NCBI RefSeq assembly: GCF_004361855.1
Contig: NZ_SNWQ01000001.1
Span: forward strand, 372,001 to 436,000
Origin: Kribbella caucasensis
GTDB lineage: Bacteria; Actinomycetota; Actinomycetes; Propionibacteriales; Kribbellaceae
Length of the DNA: 64,000 nucleotides
Direction of reading: 5' to 3'
Shown here: piece after piece, positions 23,954-32,228 of the stretch
How positions within the stretch are numbered: position 1 is the stretch's first letter
How the letters are laid out: each line of letters opens with the position of its first letter
Notes under the pieces: generated by a model
Told to the model about the DNA's origin: nothing
Databases searched by the model: none
What the model saw: only the letters and a program-made list of their open reading frames with translations
Position numbers and translations under genes: made by a program

Positions 23954-26452
23954 GTGGAGTTCAGTCGCCGCCGCCTGCTGTCTTTCGTCCCCGCCGCCAC
24001 CCTGTTGACGGCCGTCAAGCCCGCCGCCGCGGCCGCCACCCCCGCCGAAGCCGCCGCGCGGTCCGCCGCGGAGACGGCGCAGCTGCAGACCAATCTGGTC
24101 GGCATCTTCGCCGGTACCGCGGAGGCCAACACCAGGCCCGAGGTCGCCGCAAAGCTCGCCGCGATGGACCAGACCGCCAGGACCTGGCTCGCCGCGATCG
24201 ACCGGGCCGCGGCCAACGAGGTGTTCGCCGGCCTCCCGCTCGGTACCAGCGACCCCAACCTCAGCGCGTCGTACCAGCACCTGTACGAGATCGCGCTCGC
24301 CGTGAAGCGACCGGGTCCGGCGTCCGATCTGCAGGGCAACGCCGCGGTCCGGGCGAAGGTGCTCGACAAGCTGCAGTGGTTGCACACGAACTACTACGGC
24401 GACCAGTCGAAGGGGTACTACGGCAACTGGTTCACCTGGGAGATCGGCATCTCCGGTTTCGCCGGCAAGACCCTCGCCCTGCTCGACGCGCCGGCCGACC
24501 TGATCACGACGTACGTCGCCTCGATGGACGGCTACCTGCGCAATGGCATCAACGGTGACGTGAACCTCGACTCCCGGTTCCACACCGGCGCCAACCTCGC
24601 CGACATCACCACCAACCGGGTCGTCCAGGGCGCCCTGCTCGGCGACGATGCGCGGATCCGGAAGGCGTTGCAAGACCAGTTCACGGTCTTCGCCACGATC
24701 GATCCGTACGACCTCCAGCACGGCGTCACCGACGGGCACTACGCCGACGGGTCGTTCATCCAGCACAGCTCGGTCGCGTACACCGGTTCGTACGGCAAGG
24801 CCCTGCTCAGCCGCGTCGTGCAGACGGTCAAGATCCTCGACGGCACGGAGTACGCGACCGGCGACGACCTGGTCAAGGTGGTCCAGGGCTGGGTCGAAAC
24901 CGGGTTCGCACCGCTGATCTTCGAGGGCTGGATGATGGAGATCGTCAAGGGGCGCGCGGTCTCCCGGGTCGCCACCGGGTACGACGACGTGGCGGTCGTG
25001 GTCGAGGCGATCGTCGACCTGTCGGACTACGCGACGACCGCGGACGCGAGCCGGCTGAAGTCGTACGTGAAGTTCACCGCGCGCCCGACGCTCAACCCGG
25101 CGAGCTTCGTCTCCCCGGTCAGCGTGGCCCGGTTCGCCGACATCGTCGCCGACTCGTCCGTGCAGCCCGCCGATCTGAATCCGGCCGCGAGCAGTATCGC
25201 CTTCAACGCGATGGACAAGACTGTGCACCGGCGGCCCGGGCACGCGTTCGCGCTGGCCCGGAACTCGAACCGGATCAGCAAGTACGAGTACATGAGCGGC
25301 GAGAACCTGATGCCGTGGTTCCAGGGCGACGGCGCGTACTACCTCTACCTGTCGGGTCAGGACCAGACCCAGTCGTTCGGCGTCGACTACTTCACCACCG
25401 TCTCGCCGTACGGGCTGGCCGGCGTCACCGCACCCGTCGAGGAGCGCAGGACGATCCCGCAGCTCTACGGCAAGGCGTTCTACGACAACCCGGCCCATCC
25501 GCTGAACTTCACGTCGTCGTCGGAGTCGCAGAACACGTACGTCTATTTCCCGCGTGGCACCAACCAGTACTCCGGCGGCGCAACCCTCGGCCCGTACGGC
25601 GCGGCCGGGTGGACCCAGTCGGACGACTTCGCGTACGCGTCCCGGGCCGACCTCCCCGACGACTTCGTGACGTACCAGAACGCGTCGGCGACCAAGTCGT
25701 GGTTCCTGCTGGACGACGAGATCGTCGTACTGTCCGCGGGGGTCGGTGACGCAACCCGTCCCGTCACCACCACGATCGACGCGCGTCCTGCTCTGCCGAC
25801 GGACACGGTCACCCTCGACGGGGTACTGCGCAACGGCCGCAAGTGGTCCGGCACGGGCGATCTGCGCTGGCTTCGCTACACCAGGAACGACACGTCCCTC
25901 GGCTACTACTTCCTCCAGCCCGCCCAGCCGACGGTCGACCTCGCCACAGTCACCCGCAGCCGCCGACTGGTCCGCACCGCCAACGCCGACACCGCCGTCA
26001 CCCGCAACGTCTTCACCCTCACCCTCGCGCAACCCGCGGGCGCATCCACCTCACACGCCTACGCCCTCATCCCCCACGCGACCCCCACCCAGCTCCACAC
26101 CTACCGCGCGGTCCACGTCCATACCAACACCACCGGCGCCCAGGCCATCCACCACACCCACCTGAACCTCACCGCCGCCAACACCTTCACCCCGGGGCCT
26201 CACCACCTCCCGGGCCTTCACGTCGACGGCCCCGCCTCAGTCCTCACCCAACAAACCCGAGGCACCCTGACCGTCGCCGTCTCCGACCCCACGATGACGC
26301 GCGGAACCATCACCATCCTGCTCCCCGCCCGCTGGCTCCGCCTCCAAACCGCAGACCCCGGCATCCACCTGACCCACACCTACCAGGGCACCCGCCTGAC
26401 CTTCCCCACCCACCACCGCCACGGCCAGACCCTCACCGCCACCCTCCGCTGA
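23954..26452 (+). CDS. Polysaccharide lyase family 8 (hyaluronate/chondroitin/xanthan lyase type), secreted
   Basis: An 832-residue extracellular lyase cleaving uronic-acid polysaccharides by beta-elimination. A Tat-like signal (SRRRLLSFVPAATLLTAVKP) is followed by the alpha/alpha toroid domain with NWFTWEIGISGFAGKTLALL, the conserved Asn region TTNRVVQGALLG, and the catalytic His/Tyr segment DGSFIQHSSVAYTGSYG. The C-terminal half is the beta-sandwich supporting domain (FPRGTNQYSGGATLGPYGA, WFLLDDEIVVLSAGV). The start is a GTG with CGGGAG upstream. The last ~150 residues are Thr/His-rich with C-rich codons, somewhat unlike the rest. Exact polymer not decidable from sequence. Confidence 0.9.
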   Translation: MEFSRRRLLSFVPAATLLTAVKPAAAAATPAEAAARSAAETAQLQTNLVGIFAGTAEANTRPEVAAKLAAMDQTARTWLAAIDRAAANEVFAGLPLGTSDPNLSASYQHLYEIALAVKRPGPASDLQGNAAVRAKVLDKLQWLHTNYYGDQSKGYYGNWFTWEIGISGFAGKTLALLDAPADLITTYVASMDGYLRNGINGDVNLDSRFHTGANLADITTNRVVQGALLGDDARIRKALQDQFTVFATIDPYDLQHGVTDGHYADGSFIQHSSVAYTGSYGKALLSRVVQTVKILDGTEYATGDDLVKVVQGWVETGFAPLIFEGWMMEIVKGRAVSRVATGYDDVAVVVEAIVDLSDYATTADASRLKSYVKFTARPTLNPASFVSPVSVARFADIVADSSVQPADLNPAASSIAFNAMDKTVHRRPGHAFALARNSNRISKYEYMSGENLMPWFQGDGAYYLYLSGQDQTQSFGVDYFTTVSPYGLAGVTAPVEERRTIPQLYGKAFYDNPAHPLNFTSSSESQNTYVYFPRGTNQYSGGATLGPYGAAGWTQSDDFAYASRADLPDDFVTYQNASATKSWFLLDDEIVVLSAGVGDATRPVTTTIDARPALPTDTVTLDGVLRNGRKWSGTGDLRWLRYTRNDTSLGYYFLQPAQPTVDLATVTRSRRLVRTANADTAVTRNVFTLTLAQPAGASTSHAYALIPHATPTQLHTYRAVHVHTNTTGAQAIHHTHLNLTAANTFTPGPHHLPGLHVDGPASVLTQQTRGTLTVAVSDPTMTRGTITILLPARWLRLQTADPGIHLTHTYQGTRLTFPTHHRHGQTLTATLR

Positions 26453-26463
26453 ACCAGGTTGGT

Positions 26464-28317
26464 TCAGCTGCCGCCGGCGCCTACTAGTTGGCCGTCGATG
26501 GAGAGGATGCGGAGTTTGCCTTTGCCCTTGGCGGGGATGACGAGGGCCACCTGGTGGAGGTAGTCGAGGTTGAGGGTCTGGGTGTAGCGGACGCCGCTGC
26601 TGAACGCGGTCGCGGAACCACGGGCCCAGTAGGCGTTGGAGCCGGGCTCGATCCGTTGCATGTACTGCTCGGCAACCGAGAGGAAGACGAGCGCCTCACC
26701 CGACGACGTGATGAAGGTGAGCGGGTCACCGGATGCCATGAACGTGTCGGTGACGGTGGAGATGTAGGACTCCTTGGCGTCGGCGATCTTCTCCTTCGCG
26801 CGGTTGGTCAGCAACCCGACCGTGCCCGGCGACGGGGCGAAGATGCTCGCCTTCGGTGAACGCGTACCGCCGGACAAGTAGGCCGCGAGATTCGTGGCGG
26901 CCGACTGCGGCAGGCTGGCGAGTTTGTTCAGGTCAGCCTTCGTGGGCACCCGCAGACCGTCCACCGCGGGCACCTTCATCGTCGCGGCCGGGTAGACGCA
27001 GTTCGTGAGCACCCACGGGGAACCGGCGGTCGCGCGCTCCCAGACCGCAAGTGCCTGGTTGTCGGGCTGGCCGGAGACGGTCGAGCTCATCACGAACCGC
27101 ATCGGGTACGCGCTGAACTGCGGCGCACCGATCTTCGGCTTGGTGTACGTGAACGGCTTGATCTTGTCCTTGCCGGCCACGTCCACCTTGAGGCTGATCT
27201 TGAACCCGGCCCGGGTCTGCGCGAGCGTCGGCTCACCCTCGACCGTCTCGGACAGCTTCGCGTCGCGGGCCTGGTTCGCCTTGTTGTTGACCTCGTTGTA
27301 CCGCTTCACCACGGCCTGCCCGTCGGCCACGGCCACCGCCGGCCGGCTAGCCGCCGCGGTCTTGACGTTCTTGGCCGGAACACTCGCGCAACCAGTTGCC
27401 ACCAGCAACAAGCCGATCCCACCGGCGATCACCTTGGTACGGCGAACCGGCCCCTTCGGGTACTGCGGCGGCGGGGTGTATCCGGGCGGCGGCGTGTTGT
27501 ACCCGGGGGGCGGCGTGGACCCGGTCGGCGGGGTGGGTCCATTCGGCGGCGGGGTGTACCCCGGCTGCGGGGTCGACCCGGTGGACGGCGGGGTGTACGC
27601 CGGGGGCGGGGTGGACGTCGTCGGCTGGGTGGACGCACTCTGCTGCTGGGCGAACGCCATCGGCTGGTACTGCGGAACGGGCGGACCCATCTGCTCGGGG
27701 GTCTCCGGACGGCGCCGGCGCATGAACATCAACAGCAACCCCACAATCAGCAGGACAAGACCAGCCCCTAACACGAGCAGGAACGTCACGAACAACCCGG
27801 GCAACTCGACCCCGAGGGTCACCCGCGCATCTGTCCCCGGCCTACCGTCCGCGTTCATCACCACGACGGAGTACCGGCCGTCCGCCATCGGCCAGGCCAC
27901 GGACTGCTCACCCGAACCGCTCGCCTTCGCTGCCCACCAATCGAGACCGGCCGGCTTGCTCAGCGCCGCGGCGCCGCCCTTCATCTCCTGCGTGTCGAAC
28001 TTCGGCGGCAGGCTGAGTCGCACGACCTGCGTGTACGCCGACGTGCCGAGGTAGCTGGTCACGTCGAGCTCCTGGCCGACCCCGACGAACACAGGCTTCG
28101 GGTTGCCGGTCACGGTCACGTGCAGCGTCGGGCCGTGCCGGTCGATCAGATCCGGTGCGGTGACGACAGCCAGTCCTTTACTACCCAGCTGCTGCTCACC
28201 GGTGTCGACCGTATTGTCCGGCCCGACCAGCCAGAACGCGGCGACCGCACCGGCGAGGGCGACCAGCAGGCCCACCAGTGCGAGTAAGAGACCGAGGGCG
28301 ACGCGGGCGAAACGCAT
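26464..28317 (-). CDS. Three-helix membrane protein with internal lipobox-like segment (apparent fusion)
   Basis: A 617-residue protein with three hydrophobic helices: residues ~6-30 (ALGLLLALVGLLVALAGAVA), ~172-198 (VTFLLVLGAGLVLLIVGLLL, followed by MRRRRPE) and ~298-315 (VIAGGIGLLLVATGC). Between the first two is a ~140-residue external beta domain; between the last two a cytoplasmic proline-rich repeat region (TPPPGYNTPPPGYTPPP). After the third helix comes a ~300-residue domain starting ASVPAKNVK. That helix ends like a lipobox (VATGC), as if a membrane protein and a lipoprotein had been joined. ATG 28317 is preferred (GGAG upstream). Function unknown; no partner genes. Confidence 0.75.
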   Translation of the reverse strand: MRFARVALGLLLALVGLLVALAGAVAAFWLVGPDNTVDTGEQQLGSKGLAVVTAPDLIDRHGPTLHVTVTGNPKPVFVGVGQELDVTSYLGTSAYTQVVRLSLPPKFDTQEMKGGAAALSKPAGLDWWAAKASGSGEQSVAWPMADGRYSVVVMNADGRPGTDARVTLGVELPGLFVTFLLVLGAGLVLLIVGLLLMFMRRRRPETPEQMGPPVPQYQPMAFAQQQSASTQPTTSTPPPAYTPPSTGSTPQPGYTPPPNGPTPPTGSTPPPGYNTPPPGYTPPPQYPKGPVRRTKVIAGGIGLLLVATGCASVPAKNVKTAAASRPAVAVADGQAVVKRYNEVNNKANQARDAKLSETVEGEPTLAQTRAGFKISLKVDVAGKDKIKPFTYTKPKIGAPQFSAYPMRFVMSSTVSGQPDNQALAVWERATAGSPWVLTNCVYPAATMKVPAVDGLRVPTKADLNKLASLPQSAATNLAAYLSGGTRSPKASIFAPSPGTVGLLTNRAKEKIADAKESYISTVTDTFMASGDPLTFITSSGEALVFLSVAEQYMQRIEPGSNAYWARGSATAFSSGVRYTQTLNLDYLHQVALVIPAKGKGKLRILSIDGQLVGAGGS

Positions 28318-28453
28318 TGAGGGGCTCCCGTTACACGAAATGTCAGGCCCAGGGCGGGGCCGACCCGCAAAGACCATAGCGAGGTGGGATGTCACTCCAC
28401 CGACCACCCGCCTCAATTAACTGATCAGGCAACGATCTGTTACTCTCCGCCGC

Positions 28454-29235
28454 CTAATTTCCAAGACCGCTTGGTTGACTGCCTAGGAGGAGACCTGCGG
28501 CGGCGGTTGTTGCGGCGGCGGTTGTGAGGGCCAGCGGGATGGAGTGGGTGGCGAGAGTGGAGAGGAGTGGGGTGGTGATCAGGAGCGGGATGGTTTGGGA
28601 AAGGGCGAGGACGGACTGGAGACGGGTCAGCTGGGTCGGCGGGGTGGCGGCGACGAAGAGGGGGTTGAGGTGAGAGGTGAACAGGGCGACGCCGATGCCC
28701 TGGAGGAATGCGGCGGCTGCGGCGAGGGCGACTGACGGCGCGAAGGCGAGTGCGGTGATGCCGAGCGCGGCGACGAAGCAGCCGACGGCGGCGAGAGCCG
28801 GGCGGGCGAACGTGCCGAAGCGGGCGGCAGCGAGGGTGACGAGCAGGCTGGAAGCGGCGGTGCAGCCGATTACGAGGCCGACGGATGAAGCGGACCAGCC
28901 GTGCGAACGGGCGAGCAGAGGCAGGCCGAGCGACATCACCGGAAGCACGAACCCCGCGACTACCGCGACTACCAGCAACAGCGGACGTAGTACGGGATCG
29001 GTCGCCGCCAGGCGGAGTACCCGGTCAGGAGCACGCGGCGCGGGCCGAGGCGGTCGCCGACGACTCCGCCGGCGAGCAGGAAGATCGCGCGGGGCAGGGT
29101 GAACGCGGTCAGCACGAAGCCCGCGACCTGCGGTCCGATCCCGCTCGCGGCCCAGCCGAGCGCGAAGAACACGGCCGCATCCCCGAAGGCCGAAAGTGAG
29201 GCGCCCGCCAGCCAGCGGTAGTAGGCGCGGTTCAC
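28454..29235 (-). pseudogene. MFS transporter, frameshifted
   Basis: Two frames together encode one MFS-like transporter. The N-terminal piece starts at GTG 29235 (YYRWLAGASLSAFGDAAVFF, then LAGGVVGDRLGPRRVLLTG, the MFS loop 2-3 motif) and runs off frame near 29025. The continuation in the next frame (RLAATDPVLRPLLLVVAVVAG, reported in shorter blocks here) carries on with GFVLPVMSLGLPLLARSHGW to a stop at 28454. The break lies between VLLTG and RLAA, where a few bases seem lost. Total length would be about 260 residues, shorter than a usual 12-helix MFS protein, so further decay is possible. Its GTG overlaps the TGA of the MerR/clamp gene (GTGA). Confidence 0.7.
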
Positions 29236-30305
29236 AGCCGAGTCGGCATCACCAGGGTGGTGAACGTCCCCTGATCGGCGGACCGAACCACCACCGGCCG
29301 GTCCTCCGCACAAACCTCCAGCAACACATCCGGCCCCACACTCGCCTCCAACGCAGCCGCCAGCAAGGCCGCCGCGAACCCGATCCGGACCGCCTCCCCC
29401 GATCCGATCGCCTCCACCCGCCCCCGCCCCTCAACCTCCACCCTCCCCGAATCGATGCCCAACGCAACAACCCCGTCCCCCAGCAACTCGCGAAGCCGGA
29501 GCCGATCGACAACCACCCGGCAAGTAGGCGGAGCCAACCCCTGCAAAATCCCCTGATAGGCCGGAAACTCCTCCCGCCTAACCCCCAGCTCCCGAACCTC
29601 ACCCCCACCCAGCCCCGCCGCCGCTTCCTCCGCGCCGGCGAGTCGCGCAGTTCCGTCCATCCGGATGAGGGTGGCACCGGTCGGGCCGGTTTCGATTCGG
29701 ATCTCTGCGGCGGCCGCGACCCAGCGGGCCAGGCCGGTCAGCTCGTCCGCGCGGACCAAGATCGCGCCGGGTGTGCCGGTGAACTCGTGGGGGTGCAGTT
29801 TGCGGACCGCCAGGCGGTAGCGATCCGTGGCGACCAGAGTGACCTCGTCCTCGCCGAGCTCGAGCTGCACGCAGGCAAGCGCCGGGATCTCGTCCGTACT
29901 CGCGGCCGACGGCGCCACCTGACGAATCGCACTGGCGAGCTCCGGCCCACCGAGCACCACACTGCGCTCCGACGGCACCAGCGATCCGAGGATCCGCGAC
30001 GCCGCCCGCCGAGCCGCGTCCGCCTTGCCCTCGACCGTGCGCAGATGAGCCCGAACGACGGCCGCCGCCTCCACCGGTCCCCCGTCGAGCACCTGCCGAA
30101 CCTCGGCCAGCGGCAGGTCGATCTCCCGCAGATCCCGAAGCAGCCGAGCGCGCGGTTCCTGGTCGGGCGCGTAGTACCGGTACCCGTTGCCCTCGTCCAC
30201 CACGGCCGGCCGAAGCAACTCACAGTCGTCGTAGAACCGCAGCGCGCTCGGTGTAAGCCCCACCCGCCGCGCAAACCCGCTGATCGTCAGCAACCCATCC
30301 ACCAT
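29232..30305 (-). CDS. MerR-type regulator fused to a DnaN-like sliding-clamp domain
   Basis: A 357-residue protein with an unusual architecture. Residues 1-~75 are a MerR helix-turn-helix (LTISGFARRVGLTPSALRFY, GNGYRYY, LREIDLPLAEVRQVLDGG) and ~76-110 a coiled linker. From ~115 the sequence matches DNA polymerase III beta-clamp domains 2 and 3: ELASAIRQVAPSAASTDEIP, the signature TLVATDRYRLAVRKL, EFPAYQGILQGL, and the ending GTFTTLVMPTRL. The clamp's first domain is missing. It may sense or dimerise through the clamp module; a true ring on DNA is speculation. ATG 30305 chosen. It is coupled by GTGA to a broken MFS gene, and a family C repeat lies in its promoter region. Confidence 0.85.
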   Translation of the reverse strand: MVDGLLTISGFARRVGLTPSALRFYDDCELLRPAVVDEGNGYRYYAPDQEPRARLLRDLREIDLPLAEVRQVLDGGPVEAAAVVRAHLRTVEGKADAARRAASRILGSLVPSERSVVLGGPELASAIRQVAPSAASTDEIPALACVQLELGEDEVTLVATDRYRLAVRKLHPHEFTGTPGAILVRADELTGLARWVAAAAEIRIETGPTGATLIRMDGTARLAGAEEAAAGLGGGEVRELGVRREEFPAYQGILQGLAPPTCRVVVDRLRLRELLGDGVVALGIDSGRVEVEGRGRVEAIGSGEAVRIGFAAALLAAALEASVGPDVLLEVCAEDRPVVVRSADQGTFTTLVMPTRL

Positions 30306-30375
30306 GCCGACGATCCTCACCCTTCAGCCAACCCGAAGGTCAACCCGGCACCCTCGGCCGTTGGCACGGTACCTG

Positions 30376-30520
30376 CACCACTCATCAACCACCGCAAACC
30401 CGCCTTCCGCAGCGCCGCTCAAGCGTGAGAAGCGGAGGCGCGGCGCACTTGATGAGTGGTGGAGTGACGGGCGCGGACCGCCAGGCCATCACAATCGCCG
30501 AGGACCACCGAGGTGAGCGT
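30376..30520. repeat. Family C palindromic element, copy 1
   Basis: Outer arms CACCACTCATCAA (30376) and TTGATGAGTGGTG (30449-30461) are perfect inverted repeats; a nested CGCC.TTCCGC / GCGGAGGCG stem lies inside. Just beyond, CGCCAGGCCATCACAATCG (30479-30497) matches the same motif in copy 2 at 63.8 kb. It fills most of the 275-bp divergent gap before the P-loop gene. Confidence 0.75.
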
Positions 30521-30580
30521 GATCGAGCCGACTGGCCGAGCGGATTGATGGGGTGGCGGTTCGCCTCGGAAGATGGTGGG

Positions 30581-31054
30581 GTGACGAGGTTGTACGTGGT
30601 GACGGGTGCGCCGGGCTCGGGGAAGTCGACCGTGGTACCGGAGCTCGTGCGGCTGAACCCGGGCGGGCTGATCGTGATGGACATGGACGAACTGCTCGAC
30701 GACGAGGGCCGGGTGCTCGGGATCGAGATCGCGACCCCCGCTGCCGCGCCGACCTGGCCGGCGTACAACGCGCTCTGGAAGCGCATCACCGAACTGGTCC
30801 GCCGGTCCGGGAGTCCCGTGCTGCTGCTCTCCCCGCTCATCCCCAAGGAACTCCCCGAGGGCCGCTGGCTCCACCTCGATTGCCCTGACCGCGTCCGCCG
30901 ACGGCGGCTGGCCGAGCGCGGCTGGTCGGCAGCCGACATCACCGAAGCACTGAAGGACGCCGCCGAGATCCGCAAGCTCGTCCCCCGCTCGGTCACCGGC
31001 GACGGCACCCCCGAGCAGTCCGCCCAACAGATCCTCGCCTGGATCAAGGAGTAG
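30581..31054 (+). CDS. P-loop NTPase (AAA/kinase-like)
   Basis: A 157-residue small P-loop protein. TRLYVVTGAPGSGKSTVVPE at the N-terminus carries the Walker A motif GAPGSGKST; VMDMDELLDD may hold a Walker B-like acidic pair; a C-terminal LID-like arginine cluster DRVRRRRLAERGW follows. The size and layout fit gluconate-kinase-like or zeta-toxin-like small-molecule kinases. Start GTG 30581 is the one directly before the Walker strand; upstream in-frame residues come from the family C repeat region and look non-coding. The substrate is unknown. It ends 9 bp from the convergent anmK stop. Confidence 0.78.
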   Translation: MTRLYVVTGAPGSGKSTVVPELVRLNPGGLIVMDMDELLDDEGRVLGIEIATPAAAPTWPAYNALWKRITELVRRSGSPVLLLSPLIPKELPEGRWLHLDCPDRVRRRRLAERGWSAADITEALKDAAEIRKLVPRSVTGDGTPEQSAQQILAWIKE

Positions 31055-31063
31055 TCCGGTCGG

Positions 31064-32227
31064 TCAGGGAGTAGCCAGGTCGAGGGCAACTGGATACGGG
31101 CCGGGTGGGGAGATCGGCGACGTCCCCCGGCCAGGGGTGATCGAGCCGAGGACGCTCGCGTGCCGGGCTCCCGTGCAGCTCGGTACGGTGCCGGCCAGGC
31201 CGTTCACCGTCAGGAAGCCCAGTACTGCGAACGCGTACGCCTCCTTCGCCACCGAAGGCAGACCGAGTTCGTCGGTGCTCAGCAACGGGATCCCACCGAG
31301 CTCCAGCTTCAGCAGATCCATCAGCACCGGGTTCCGGATCCCGCCACCAGCAGCGAGCACCTCTGTCCCGCCATAACCCCGCACCGCCTCGGCCACCGTC
31401 CGCGCGGTCAACGCCGTCACGGTCGCGACCACGTCATCGGGCGCGATCTCCGGCAACCCGGCCATCTTCTCGGCCAGGTACCCGAGGTGGAACAACTCCT
31501 TCCCCGTACTCTTCGGCGCCGCCCGTCGGTAGTACGGCTCAGCCAGCAACCGCTCGAACAACCCCTCGTGGACCCGCCCACGCGCGGCCATCACCCCATC
31601 CGCGTCGAAGGCCGAACCAGTCAGCTCCCGGACCACCGCGTCGATCAACGCGTTCGCCGGCCCGGTGTCGAACGCGAGCGGCGCACCCACCGGCGGAACC
31701 ACAGTGATGTTGGCGATCCCACCGAGGTTGAGCGCGACCGGCGTACCAGGGCGGCCCTGCAACCAGAGCACGTCGAAGATGCTGACCAGCGGCGCACCCT
31801 GACCACCCGCGGCGACATCGCGCGACCGAAGGTCCGACACGACCGTCGTCCCGGTAGCCTCGGCGATCCACGCGGGCTGACCGAGTTGGAGGGTGCCGCG
31901 GACCGCGCTTTCGTCGACCCAGTGGAACACCGTCTGACCGTGCGACACGATCAGGTCCGCGTGCCCACCGCACAACTGCTCGACCGCCTGCTCCGCGATC
32001 CCCGCGAACGCCTGCCCAATGAATGTGTCCAGCCGGCACACGTCCGCCAGTGAAGTGGTTGCCGGGGGCAACGCAGCCGTGATCGCCGCCCGCAGGTCGT
32101 CGTCGTACGGGCGGCTGATCAGGCCGAGGGGTTGCAGGACGATCCGGTCGCCGTCCAGCCGGAGATCCGCCGCGGCCGCGTCGATCGCGTCGTACGAGGT
32201 GCCTGACATCAGGCCGATGACCCGCAT
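31064..32227 (-). CDS. anmK: Anhydro-N-acetylmuramic acid kinase
   Basis: A 387-residue ASKHA-fold kinase that hydrolyses and phosphorylates 1,6-anhydro-MurNAc released from peptidoglycan, giving MurNAc-6-phosphate. The start RVIGLMSGTSYDAIDAAAA is the family signature (usually GLMSGTSLDGID, here Y-D-A), with HGQTVFHW, LQLGQPAWIAEATG, SDLRSRDVAAGGQGAPL, LNLGGIANITV and AGGGIRNPVLM confirming it. It lies 1 bp after the transporter stop, so both form an operon transcribed from 33.5 kb. Whether the transporter carries a wall sugar is not shown by the sequence. Confidence 0.93.
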   Translation of the reverse strand: MRVIGLMSGTSYDAIDAAAADLRLDGDRIVLQPLGLISRPYDDDLRAAITAALPPATTSLADVCRLDTFIGQAFAGIAEQAVEQLCGGHADLIVSHGQTVFHWVDESAVRGTLQLGQPAWIAEATGTTVVSDLRSRDVAAGGQGAPLVSIFDVLWLQGRPGTPVALNLGGIANITVVPPVGAPLAFDTGPANALIDAVVRELTGSAFDADGVMAARGRVHEGLFERLLAEPYYRRAAPKSTGKELFHLGYLAEKMAGLPEIAPDDVVATVTALTARTVAEAVRGYGGTEVLAAGGGIRNPVLMDLLKLELGGIPLLSTDELGLPSVAKEAYAFAVLGFLTVNGLAGTVPSCTGARHASVLGSITPGRGTSPISPPGPYPVALDLATP

Positions 32228-32228
32228 C

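Noticed and set aside
30425-30580. N-terminal extension of the P-loop protein from GTG/ATG codons in the family C repeat
   Set aside because: The extra residues are encoded by repeat DNA and precede a Walker strand that normally starts the protein.
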